DNA of 64,000 nt from NCBI RefSeq assembly GCF_016906535.1, contig NC_057383.1, positions 1,736,001-1,800,000 on the forward strand, read 5' to 3'. Source of the DNA: Rhizoctonia solani (taxonomy: Eukaryota > Basidiomycota > Agaricomycetes > Cantharellales > Ceratobasidiaceae). This document shows positions 24,525 through 35,334 of the stretch, piece by piece. Each line of letters opens with the position of its first letter. Positions within the stretch are counted from its first letter, which is position 1. The notes below the pieces were generated by a model. That model was given only the letters and a program-made list of their open reading frames with translations, searched no databases and had not been told where the DNA came from. The translations under genes and the position numbers were made by a program.

Positions 24525-26754
24525 ATGTCTACCGCTCCCCAAAGGATTCCCGCATACGTGCTTATCATTGCTATTAATGGGCATAATCTCTTTGCTCCCG
24601 AATCCGATGCATACCGACTGCGCGACACATTGGTTCAGATTGGTATTCCAGAGTATGCTATTCAACTACTCATTGGTGCGCATGCAACTCGCAATGCAAT
24701 CATTCACCACCTGCGTAATATCGCGACGAACCCCAACATCTTGAAGGACGCACCTATCATTATCTATTTTGCTGGTAAGTCGGTGACGAACGTTCTCGGC
24801 GTGCTCTGCACTGATGTTTTGTCTTCCAGGTCATGGTGTGCAACAGAGGTTCCCCATCCCCGGCCTTGGAACTATCAACGCCGAATGTATCATTCCATTC
24901 GATACTCTATCTAGCGGAAATCAGGTGCTGCCTATTCCCGACATAACAATATCTGCACTCCTTGGCGAGATCGCAAAGGAGAAAGGCGATCAGATTGTTA
25001 GTCTTGAATAATTACATCCATCCAGGCAGTGCAGCTAACTGACCCTTTCCTTAAACAGATGCTTCTACTCGATTGCTGTCACTCTGGAAGCGGATCTCGC
25101 GATAGTGACAACGAAAGTCGTGGAAAATTGCCAGATGGCCTCTTGAATATCGATGGGGAAGAATTCAAGAACGAAGATGGTGATATCTGGGCCAGCTTCC
25201 TTCGGGAGAATGGCAGTGCAGATGTAGGTCCCAAGTCCCGGTCTATAGCTACGTCTAGCCCGGGCTCGCTCCGCTACCAAGGAATCAAGTCTCACACCCT
25301 CATCGCTTCCTGTCGTGAATACGAGGAATCCTTCGAATACTCTAAAAGCGGGCAGGCTCCTACAGGTGTCTTTACCTCCGCCCTGATAGATGCGTTCCAT
25401 GACTGTCAAGAAACTGGAATGATATGGGACGTAACCTATACAGGGTTCTTTTTTCGTCTCAAGAGCTTCATGAACGATGATATTCAAGGCCTCCAGCGGC
25501 AATTCGGGCGAGACAAATTCAACCAAACGCCTCAGTTAGAAGGGTACAATCTAGAGCGGCGTGTCTTTGCTACCCCAGCACTCCCTCATCGCGACCACGC
25601 TATCGCCCCTATCACAGCTACGGGAAGGCCCGATCATTATATCATTCCCGTTAGCTCACTTGCAGGGGTGCGCCCAGACTCTGAATTCGAGGTGTACGAC
25701 TATTCTCAAGGCCAGCCCCGCACCAAAGGTCGTTTCCGCGTATCGGCCATTGACGAAGCCCGTGGCAGCACCACAATCGTGGGTAGCGGCCAAAATCCAC
25801 GGCTCAGCCCTGACGCCTATGCCGTCCTGTGCATACTACCTCCTCCACTTTACATAGAACTATCGCCTCATCTTTATCAGATATGGACGTCCCCCGATTT
25901 CCAGAGCGATCTAGGAAAACGGCTGAATGCAAACTACCCAGTCGACCGTTTTATTGCTCTCGTTCGACCCGGGCAGGCTTCAAAACTGCGCGTTTCACCG
26001 TCCGCATCGACGGGTGGGATCAAGATAGAACCCACAGACGGTCGGAGCCGCTCGATTGCACTGCGTGACCAGCGTGCTTCTCGTCTATCCGATGCGCTCG
26101 CCAAGGCTGTGATGTTTTATTACCATCTCGAGCGCCAGGTTGTTGTCCCTCGTAATGACACGCCATTCGAATTGCAAGCTTTTGAATTGATCGACTCGGT
26201 TCCGAACGATATACACTATCGTAGCATACTCGTCCCCGATTCAAGGCGATCTATCAATTTCTCCCCTAATGAAGAGACTCGCATCTATCATTCAAACGCT
26301 CATTTCGGGCTGTATCTCAAGAATCGTACGAGCTATTCATACTACATCTATATATTCTATTTCGATCCGAGTAAGTAATGGGCGGTACTATCGTGTCATT
26401 TCAATACTAAAAACGTGAACAGACGATTTTTCGATAACACCCATTTATCTTCCTCCAACAGACATGCCCTCAGTACCCAAAGAAGGGGAGCTTACGATCG
26501 GTTATGGAAACAATGGCGCACCCCCGTTGACTTTCACGGTCGCTCCTGGCTTGACCACCGATCCTGGTTTCTTCAAGATCTTCTATTCGACTAGTCCATC
26601 CGAAGTGGGGGCTATCAAGCAAAAAGGCGTCGATCCTAACCAGCGCGGTACCCCTCGCCCAGGAACACCTTATTACCAGCCGACCTCGCCCTCGTATGGT
26701 TCGGTGTTATATCCAATTGCTGTTTTCAGCCGTCCTCCGGGCTCGAGACATTAG
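24525..26754 (+). CDS. Caspase-fold (peptidase C14) protein A
   Basis: Clan CD cysteine peptidase-type protein of the fungal caspase/metacaspase group. Four exons, 24525-24774, 24830-24996, 25059-26370 and 26423-26754, give 686 residues in one frame. The p20-like domain fills about residues 1-240: AYVLIIAINGHN strand, catalytic His in YFAGHG (codon split by intron 1), and catalytic Cys in LLLDCCHSGSG (start of exon 3). The middle (about 240-560) has no domain I can name. The C-terminus carries the segment LTIGYGNNGAPPLTF plus FKIFYSTSPSEV, which I recall as a module recurring at the end of Agaricomycete caspase-domain proteins. Autoproteolysis or a role in cell death is inference. It is in tandem with a paralogue starting 460 bases downstream. 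Confidence 0.9.
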
Positions 26755-27213
26755 GAATAATGTGGCCAGCAATCGAGTACATAGTTTTTGTATAATACCC
26801 TACAGTTTTTGTGATCATGACGCGCATATACCTATAACATATAATATTTTACGTTGGGCTTGGATCCGCTTACTCCGGGCCAAGTTTCAGAGATCAGTAT
26901 CAAAAAGAAGAGTATAAATTATAATGAAATCTCCGAGCGGCGCTGGTAGCTCGTTTCACATCATCAATAAATCCTATTTGAGGAATTCCCACGTACCACA
27001 GCATTGTACAATCATAACACGAGAGGCAGTGGACGTAAGACCCACTCTAGTACACGAGCGCCCATCGCCTGACAAGAACTGATTCCCCCTTGATTGGTGC
27101 ATCGACAATATCCCTCAAAGGTATAACCCTAACCCCACCATCACCGGTATAAAACTGGGTGGATTAGCGTTCAAAGAAGTATCCCTCCCTTACTGTGCCT
27201 GCCTCTTGAAAAC
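26755..27213. other. Spacer between the two caspase-domain genes
   Basis: Non-coding; about 459 bases with the 3' end of gene A and promoter of gene B (TATA box at 27148-27154). No ORF of note. Confidence 0.5.
27148..27154 (+). promoter_or_regulatory. TATA box of caspase-domain gene B
   Basis: TATAAAA located 60 bases before the ATG at 27214; nearly the same distance as in gene A (53 bases), supporting shared descent of promoter architecture. Confidence 0.6.
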
Positions 27214-29408
27214 ATGGTCTCAGACCGTCAGCAGCCACCATCTCCGAAGGTAGGAGTCTATGGGCTCATCATCGGTATCAACATATACAAGCGCCCCCAA
27301 ATACACCCAGATCTAATGGGATGTGTCGGTGACGCTAATTCTGTCCTCAAGTATTTCACTGAAGACCTCAATGTCCCAGAGGAGAATTTTCTGTGCCTCT
27401 ATGATGAGAAGGCAACTCGGGAAGGTATCCTACAGGGCTTTGTGACGCACTTGATTCGTAATCCGGCTATCAGGTACCATACTCCGATAGTCATATATTA
27501 TGCTGGTAAGAGCATACCATACTCTGATAACATTCGTGCTAAAATCACTATCTTTAATATAGGACATGGCGATCGCATGCCAGCTCCTAGTGGTTGGCAA
27601 GCAGCGGACAATATGGTAGAGATGATCCTGCCCCACGATGCTGGTACTATGGACGCAAACGGACAGTACGTCTACGGTATCCCCGACTTGACGCTCGCGT
27701 TTCTGCTTTACAGCCTAAGTCAGGCCAAGGGGAATAACATTGTAGGCAAAAAGCTAGATGTCACTATATATATGAACTGACCAATAATTAGACGGTCATC
27801 CTAGATTCTTGCAACTCTGGTAGTGGTACTCGAAGTATCGAGGTTCGATCCCGCAACTCCCATGATCGATATTCTCCTGATATACCCAATAATCTGGATG
27901 CAAAGCTAAGGCGATCTTTGGGAGTTGATTATCCAACAGAGATAGAGCACAACCTTGCCTCGAAGCAGCCCGCCGGAACTCTGCTAGCACCCAGCCTTGA
28001 TACCCATATCCTACTGGCAGCCTGTCAAGAGGAGGAACTAGCCCAAGAGATCCCGAATGTAGATCCTGAAACTCATGAACTGGGCAATCCACCATCCAAA
28101 GGGGTTTTCACAAGTACCCTCCTCCATGAACTTCGCAAAGCCGACCTTGGATATACCAGCTACACGACCCTATTTCGTAACATGTTATCGACCCACCGCG
28201 AGTTCCGTCCCAAGCTCTCCCAGCCACTTGGACGACAGACGTTCCAGTGCGAAGGTCGGAACCAAGATCGTTTACTCTTTAGCGTCCAGTTCTCTATTTC
28301 AAAGGGCAAAATAAGTCTTATGCCTACGTCCGACAAAGCAGTCTATCGTGCTAGAGTTGGAAGCGCACAGGGGGTCGTACCCGGGACAGAGTTCGGAGTG
28401 TTCACCGATAGGATGGACTCCAAGGCTCCTCCCCTCGCGATGCTGGTCGCGAGAAGTGTCGGACCAACCATGTCGGAACTATCCAGCATAGAGCCCAACA
28501 ACCCACAAGACATCCCGGGAGGCGCATACGCCACCATAATCAAATACAATGACCACTCTAACGGAGTGCGGATCTGGGTAGACGAAGGGGTTAGAGCAGA
28601 CGAGTTTTGGCAACGTATTATCACCAACCTGCAGCCGCTTCCCATTTTCTGGGCCGACTCAAAATCTCCCGGGCATCAGGATATGGAGATAGTGATGTTT
28701 GGTGAAGATATCCACGTTCGAGGGGGACACCTGACTCCGGGGAATTTGGGAAACCCCCACACACTGAGACGCCACTACGATGAGAAGCGACTGGTAGAGA
28801 TGCTCTGTGCAATTGTTTACTTCCACTACCACTTGAAGGTGAAAAACAGCGACGCTCCTCTTCGCGAGAAACTCGGCGTAACTCTACGAGAGCTGAAGGA
28901 GAAGAACAACAACTGGGGGAGCATAATCTACGAGTCTGTTGGAAATGATTTGTTTGGCGAGAGCGTTTCGAACGGCACAGTTACCATTATCCACCCAGAC
29001 CCCGACAAGATATACGGGCTGGAGCTTGTCAATAACTCGACAGAAAACCTCTACCCTTACATACTTTACTACGACTTTGAGGACTACAGCGTAACATGCC
29101 TTTACGAGCCTGCGGGTCGAACCGTTAAACCACCCCTTCCTGCCAGTAAAACGTTAGTCATAGGTTACGGATCTACGGGGTCTCAACCGTTCCAAGTAGA
29201 TTTCACCAATCCAAGATCTATAAAGGAGTATGGGGCATTTGTTTTGTTGGTAGCTAGCCAATGGGTTGACATCGGGTATCTCCAGCAAGGATCTCCATTT
29301 GAAAATATCCCGATGGACGCTCGAGGGGAACGGCGGGGTTCTTTGGACTCCATTGTTTGGGATAATATCATCATCCGGGTTGAAATGCTTAAACCAAATG
29401 AGAGTTAA
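27214..29408 (+). CDS. Caspase-fold (peptidase C14) protein B
   Basis: Paralogue of the upstream gene. Three exons, 27214-27505, 27563-27741 and 27792-29408, encode 695 residues. The fold markers are VYGLIIGINIYK, the histidine motif YYAGHG (codon again split by intron 1) and VILDSCNSGSG right after intron 2. Introns 1 and 2 are at the same sites as in gene A; gene A's third intron is absent. The cysteine is present, but the residue after it is Asn instead of the His found in gene A (DCCHSG) and in typical metacaspases (DSCHSG). The C-terminal LVIGYGSTGSQPFQV segment matches the terminal module of gene A. Whether it is an active peptidase is open. Confidence 0.9.
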
Positions 29409-29735
29409 TCTGTATAACAAATTGCCTGTAATATGGATAAATGCACAATGTATATGTATTCGTACTCGGGTTGAATAAATTTAGTGTGACTGGAACCTGT
29501 GCAACACAGTAGAATAATGCCGAAAGCTCCAATTTTAGCCTGAGTGACATAAGCAATCACAAAAGCTGTGTTAGGCGCCTACAAAGTAAGGCCGACCACG
29601 GGCTCAGGTCACACCTCAACATCTTACGACCACAGTTGATCTCTGGTACCCTTTGTATTATTCTTGAACGAATAAGTGTCATTACCTGTTTAACCCCCAG
29701 AGAACGGATAGCAAACCACTCACCCCCTCGACATC
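29409..29735. other. Spacer, 327 bases
   Basis: Non-coding; presumed 3' end of caspase gene B and promoter of the next gene. No recognised element. Confidence 0.5.
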
Positions 29736-30945
29736 ATGGATACCCGCGCCCCACCAGCTGGACCACCTCCCCGATATAACTTTATGCAACGGGTGTATCG
29801 TTACAACCTGCGACCTGTTGCGCTCACATGCTCTGTTCTTGCCTGGATCTGGACACTGCTGTGGCAAGTCATTGACACGCGATCTACAGAACCAATATAC
29901 ACAGGGCGCTAACCCAACTTGTTCAATAGGGCTATCCGATCTTTCCAGTCTGTAGCAGGGGACCGAGCCAGTATGTTTATTTTACCCATTCTGACAAACA
30001 ATTGGCTGACCGTTTGAGCAGGCTTTTCGAGAATAGTTGCATTTGATATCACATTGGGCGTCTTGTACAGCGTGGCATGCCTGATAGAGGTGGGTTGAAA
30101 GTGTTGCATACGTGGAATTATACTCAAAATGCCTGTTTTTTAGACGTTTGGATTCTTTGCTATGTTGCGTCAGCACACAAAACTTGTTGGTCTTTACTCA
30201 TGGGCATCCGTTGCCGGCGTGGCCGTTGTCCTGGCCGCCGAAGTCATCAGAATCATTATTCATTTTACCCTGAAAGTAAGGCAGTTCCACGCGCGCGGAA
30301 TCAATTGGATCTGACTCTTATCTTTCCAGCGCTCCCTGATTGACGAATGCACGCGAGAAAATACTGGAGACATTGTAGTCTCAAGGGTAAGCCGACGTCG
30401 CCTGGTCGTACGAGTCAGTATACTGACTAAAATAATTAGCACGGCTTTTGGGATCCCGTCACGACCTCCACCCTTAGTGAGAAACAGGCTCGGGAATGGT
30501 GTAGCGATGCCTGGAGCCGTGGCACTTTCAGTGACTTTGCCTGGTTCATTGTTTCCGCTCGTAAGTCCTATCTCGGAGCTCGGAAATCGTTTAAGTTCAG
30601 AATACTAATTATTTAATACTTTTAGTGCTTGGCGCCATGTTTGTATCGGTAAATTTCGCCTACTGGCGTCAGCTTCTCGACCCAACATCTGTAGTCTCGC
30701 GCTATCCTCGTGCCCCCTCAGAGCGGTACGGCATGGGTGCATTACCTCATCACCCACAGCCATACAACCCTTACGCCCAGCAACAGTACAATCCCTACTC
30801 TTACGGCCAGCCTGATCCATTTGCTCGTTCCGATTACGCCCCCCCTTATGATGCTCAGAAGCTACCCGGATATAGCTCGCATGGATTTGACAATCAAGAG
30901 CCGCGGGACGACAAAGATCCCAACGGCCCACGCCCCCCGGCATGA
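29736..30945 (+). CDS. Four-span membrane protein with Pro/Tyr-rich tail
   Basis: Seven exons (29736-29863, 29930-29970, 30022-30089, 30144-30275, 30330-30386, 30440-30560, 30626-30945) encode 288 residues. Four hydrophobic helices are visible: PVALTCSVLAWIWTLLW, ITLGVLYSVACLIETFGFF, VAGVAVVLAAEVIRIIIHF and FIVSALLGAMFVSVNFAYW. A soluble loop (LIDECTREN...WCSDAW) sits between helices 3 and 4, and the tail is rich in Pro, Tyr, Gln and Asp (YNPYAQQQYNPYSYGQPD). The layout suggests a cytosolic tail interacting with other proteins; function unknown. The first intron uses a GC donor (TG|GCAAGT), the only way to keep the conserved-looking frame. No family name assigned. Confidence 0.85.
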
Positions 30946-31238
30946 AATAGTCATACCTGGTTGTAGGCTTCTTTCAATGGCACGTTATCAAGATTTCCAC
31001 CGTGGACCTGGGACATTTCTGCCCCGTTCGACCGGTAAACATATTTGTCTGTATTTTCATTGTATCCTTTCCCGAACGCTATATCCTTGTGCACTTCATA
31101 GTTTTATTATCCAAATTAAATGCTCCCGTTCATTCAAAGATTGATTGCGCAACACTCTGGTCGATCAGTTTGTCATTGTTATGCACCCAATCACCTGTAA
31201 TATCCCGGTCTTAGTAAGCGTGGCGTACTGGTTGTGTC

Positions 31239-31984
31239 ATGAACGACAACGACGTCTGTTTAGCTGAATTCTATTTCTATACTCTTGGTGATAAGACTGT
31301 GTACAACCAACAGCTCAACGATTTATTCGTGTGCTATACACTCTCCCGAGGCCTTCAGAAACCATGCAATTCACCGAGGCGGCCGCCACTGCCTCTCGAA
31401 CTTATCCTCCGTATCGTTCGCTTTGCTGGTTTCACAGATCCCAAGCCGGATATGAACTTGACTATGGATGCCGTGATACTTGCGAAGACGATTGCACACG
31501 GGCTCTCTTCGGACTTGTACATGACTGAGAGGCTTACTCGTGCCCAGCTTGCTTCAATGGCGCGTCTCCAGCTTATAGAACTGCCGTGGGACGACAGCGT
31601 GAGTGATTACAACAAATCAATCGGCTACAAGTGATGTGTCATTCGAAGAGGCTAAACTAACCTAAAACGTGATAGGAACCCACCTATGACTTTCATGACA
31701 TACATCCCTACACATGGGCATTTATCCCCCTGGGGACCCAAGATGAGAGATTTGGATTCACGGGTAGCCCAAAGGGAATTGTTGCCGCGCTCTTCCCGTG
31801 CCGTAACGGGACGGAAGCGGCGGCCGTTCAAACTCTGAGCGAAGATGTGGTCATTGGCGAGACCTTTCCTCTCGAGCATGTGATTAGTCAGCAGTTGGAG
31901 GAAGGGGAGATGCCTTGTGTGGTTGTAATCTCGCGAGAACGTGCGCGGCTATTGGTTTGGAGGTGGTGGGAGCCTAAGCTCTAG
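31239..31984 (+). CDS. Small F-box-like protein
   Basis: Two exons, 31239-31598 and 31676-31984, read in one frame (222 residues). Near the middle of exon 1 a short motif, PLPLELILRIVRFAGF, resembles the N-terminal half of an F-box (LPxELxxxI). The second exon is compact (AFIPLGTQDERFGF ... LLVWRWWEPKL) and ends at a TAG. No known domain in the second half. The first ~45 residues look less like coding sequence, so the true start could be further in or in another exon. Confidence 0.55.
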
Positions 31985-32334
31985 TATACGGGACCGGAGG
32001 TGTGGATCTTTTTGTTTTTTTTGTGTTTTTTGTTTTTGCTTTTTACTTTTTGTCTTTTCTTTTATGTTGTCTATCATCATAGCATACGAATTCAAACGCG
32101 ATAGTTGTTTCTAGATGTTTAACTCGAGATTGGAGTGATGAGGTCTTTGAAAGTGCGTATAAAATGCGATACTACTACGCCAGGTTGATTTTCTGCTACA
32201 ATTAATCATGCTGGAAAGAATACGGATGGCCCTATATGATCGTACAACTGGATTCAAAATTAGGTACAGCTTCTATTAAAGATATCTACAATTTTACTCG
32301 GAAACTAATACAGACCCTACAGTTGCGGCGGTAG
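31985..32334. other. Convergent 3' spacer with T-rich tract
   Basis: Two converging genes end on either side. A T-rich tract (about 32007-32065, TTTTTGTTTTTT-like with interruptions) lies just after the plus-strand stop codon and probably belongs to its 3' untranslated region. Confidence 0.6.
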
Positions 32335-34461
32335 CTACCCGGGAAAGCGGGCTTCGGGTGACGCTGTTTCAGTCGACCATGCCTCCAAGTCTTCCAAGTC
32401 CAAAGCAATATGGCCGCTAGTGTCAGAATAGGTAAAGTTGTATACCAGCGCGCACACGACACTGATTATGAAGAAAATAAAAAGAGCGGTTTCCTTTCCA
32501 AATGAGATCAGAAATATGCCTAAAGAATTATTTGATGATCAACTCAAGTACTCAGGTACGCGACAGAAAGCGATACATACCGAATGACGAGATGCAGCCA
32601 ATACCGAACCGAGTAGCAAAGACCCACCATGCCTTTCTGGGCGCTACGCCGAAAGGCTCCCTAGTATATGCGCGTCATTTGGAGCCACCTTTGTAAACTA
32701 GTTCAAGCTTACTCATAGCTGTAAAATTAGAGTCTATACAGGGTGAGACCGCCCAAGAGCATGATACTGAGTGGATAGCCTTATGACAAGCTCGTTCATT
32801 CTGACTTCCAGAGCCGTCATCTATGCATGAAGAACCCCAAGGGGTAATAGAGCATCCATTCCGTGAATTGCGGGACCAAGTGCCCGAAGCAAGCTCACAT
32901 ATTACTGTGATTCTTTCGATACCCAGCAATGTGGCACCTCAAGGTACACTCCCTCCAAGAGCACATGACTGACGACCGGAAGAGGGAAATAAAGTAGGCA
33001 AATCATGATTGCAAATGGAAGATACCATCTGATGAGACCTACCCAAATAGGCTCTGCGAGATGAGACGCATCGATGAGTTGGTCTGAAGTGGATCCCATG
33101 TAACAAACAAATGATCTCGGGAAGCAGCGCTGAGGTAGCAATAATGATGAACGAGTCATGAAATAGCAATTTGTGGTCACTAAATGGCTTGCGAGATTTT
33201 TAGATAGAGGGACAAATACATGGGCTATTGAAACTTACTATTTTGGCATTTCTGGGAGAAACGCTTCTAGTAGTCGTGCGATGTCGTTCAGACGAGGCGT
33301 TGTTCTCGTGGGTGCGGGCGGGCTTACATTGGACATGGCTGAAATTTCTTCACTTGTGTTCGAAACCAACGTTGCAATAGGCTCGGAACCCCATCTACCG
33401 TCCCTCTCGGGCCATGGAGCTTTGGAGGCATCAATCCCACATTGATCGTCCTTGATATGGTACATTTCAGCTTGCTGAATAGTCGTATTGTCGGTTGCTC
33501 TCCCTCCGGTAAACCAAGACAAGACCCCTCCTGCCGAAGTCAACTTGATTTTTCCTAGGCAATCAATACGAACCACGAATCACTGATTATTGGATACTGT
33601 GTAAATACAAGGATGTATTCGTGTAGAAAAGGAGGTTTATGCGATTTTCCCGCTTGGACACGAGTGATGCGCACTTGACCCAAGCCAATATCTGAACAAG
33701 CATGGCTGTAACGTTTTGGTTTGTGCCAGTACATAGCTTATATATGCCATTGTTTGCTCACCTGCAAAACGTGACAATATCGGTGCCCCATTCAGAGTTT
33801 GCTACAAAAGTGCCTGGGATCACTGTACAAGGTTATAATGCTGAAAATCAGTGCGTGTGTTTAAGTGAGAATTGAGCTGAAATCAAGATCAATACATACT
33901 GATTTTAGGTATCAATTCTTCCATAGTCTGATTCATGCTGAGGGAGGCATACTAACATTGTAACTTTCAGACCATATCCTACTGAAAAAAGGAACCTTTT
34001 ACTGATGTACTGATTTTCAGGATCTTATCACACCACAGTGCGGAATGAGTTTAAAAATGATGTATACGAAACATAATAAAATATAGGCTTACTTCGCGGC
34101 CCAATTGGAATGTCTCCGACCACGGGGTTGAAGAGGCTATTATAATCCCAGGCAAGGTGACTCTCATTCGGTTGGGAAGCGTGCGGCACTCACGAGATGT
34201 TTTCGAGAAATAAAGTCAGGAAGCCGATGGCGAGAATTGAGTTGACCTTGGAGCTTCTTGGAGCAGCTCTGGGTTAAGATAGACTCCGAGTTCTACTTCT
34301 TGAGAAAATGTAGATGAACGCGTTGGAGTACGAGTTCAGAGGTTGGACGCTTGAGGATCGAGGTGGTGACCATGGGACAGGGGAGGAGGAGGAGGTTTGG
34401 ACTTGCTGGGACCTGCACCGTAGGTCGACGACTCGAGTTGGCTGGACGATCTTTTGAACAT
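32335..34461 (-). CDS. Multi-pass membrane protein, unknown family
   Basis: Reconstructed from many short exons on the minus strand. Recognisable exons in order: a Pro-rich start (MFKRSSSQLESS, ATG 34461); hydrophobic SILAIGFLTLFLENIS (about 34205-34250); LFNPVVGDIPIGPR (about 34093-34135); GTFVANSEWGTDIVTFC; SHACSDIGLG; a long exon from about 33555 (KIKLTSAGGVLSWFTGGRA to FLPEMPK); FIIIATSALLPEIICLL; RMNELVIRLSTQYHALGRS; FGVAPRKAWWVFATRFGIG; and ALFIFFIISVVCALVYNFTY. The stop is at 32335-32337 after EARFPG. At least four membrane helices, with the large soluble exon between helices 1 and 2. The joins I checked keep frame, except that the exon 1 boundary and one join near 32950-33040 are uncertain. 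Role unknown. One intron contains a 220-bp transposable element. Confidence 0.72.
33821..34040 (+). mobile_element. CACTA-like MITE, copy 1 (inside an intron)
   Basis: A 220-bp non-coding element starting CACTGTACAAGG and ending CACCACAGTG. Its ends form a 32-bp imperfect inverted repeat: the outer 6 bases (CACTGT) and the inner 12 (CTGAAAATCAGT) match exactly, and the 14 between differ. Further CTGATTTT / TGAAATC-type motifs repeat inside. It looks identical by eye to copy 3 (inverted) and differs from copy 2 at about seven sites. The flanking triplets are GAT and CGG, so no target duplication is seen here. It lies in an intron of the membrane protein gene on the opposite strand. Too short to encode a transposase; it must depend on an enzyme elsewhere. 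Confidence 0.88.
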
Positions 34462-35334
34462 TTCTCTGGAATATTGGTGGCTATAGTAAACGTGAGGGCC
34501 AGACAAACGAGTTATTAGGCAATGAAGGGAGTATATTGGGGCCTCAATAAATAGACGTCATGCGATGCCTTTTCCCGGCGATTTCGCGAGGAAGACCGGC
34601 GTCGTAAGCAGGTTGCAGACACTATGAGGACTGAAACATAGGCGCTTAGTTACGGATATCTGAGTGTCACACCCACCAACAAAGACGTTCATTAAAATTA
34701 CCCTTAATGGTGCATGTGTCATGGTAAGGCTTGTGTTAATTTCACACCTTTGTGCTTACTACTGTCAATGGAAAGACATTTACCATAATTGCAGAGGCTC
34801 CCGAGTCTCAAGCGACCGTCAATCAGTCAGTGCATTTCCCGTTTCGGGAGCATATACGCGTGGTAGCTGCCCGAAACCCATAAACACAAGCGACTATTCT
34901 GCGCTCAACGAGCCCTTTCGAGCATAGCCAGGCCCGCAATTCACTTATTGCTCGGAATTGCGAATTGATGGATCAGACCATGACTGGCACACACAGCTGA
35001 CTACACAATACATAGTTTGGCAAGGCCTCTAGTCGCGTGCATCGCGATAGCACATTATATCCCATATCTTCGCGATTAAGCACTAAGTCTATCCTTGTGC
35101 AGCCCCAAGGCTGACCCATGTACATTCAACCTTATACTTGTTATCCCAGGATGTATCGCTATGCTAACGATGAAACGCCAAAATTCCTTCGAGATTTGAG
35201 AACATAGGTGAGTACAAATACAATTGCGTGAGAAGTCTGCACGTAGAGTCGGCGCGAGAATTCACGAATGTACCGGGGGCAGCCAATCCACTCCGATACA
35301 CCCGTCAAATCCAAAGTCCCGTTCTAGCCCATAG
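34462..35334. other. Gap of 0.9 kb
   Basis: Holds the promoter of the membrane protein gene and the 3' flank of the P450 ending at 35335. Frames in this stretch have no recognisable content. Confidence 0.5.
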
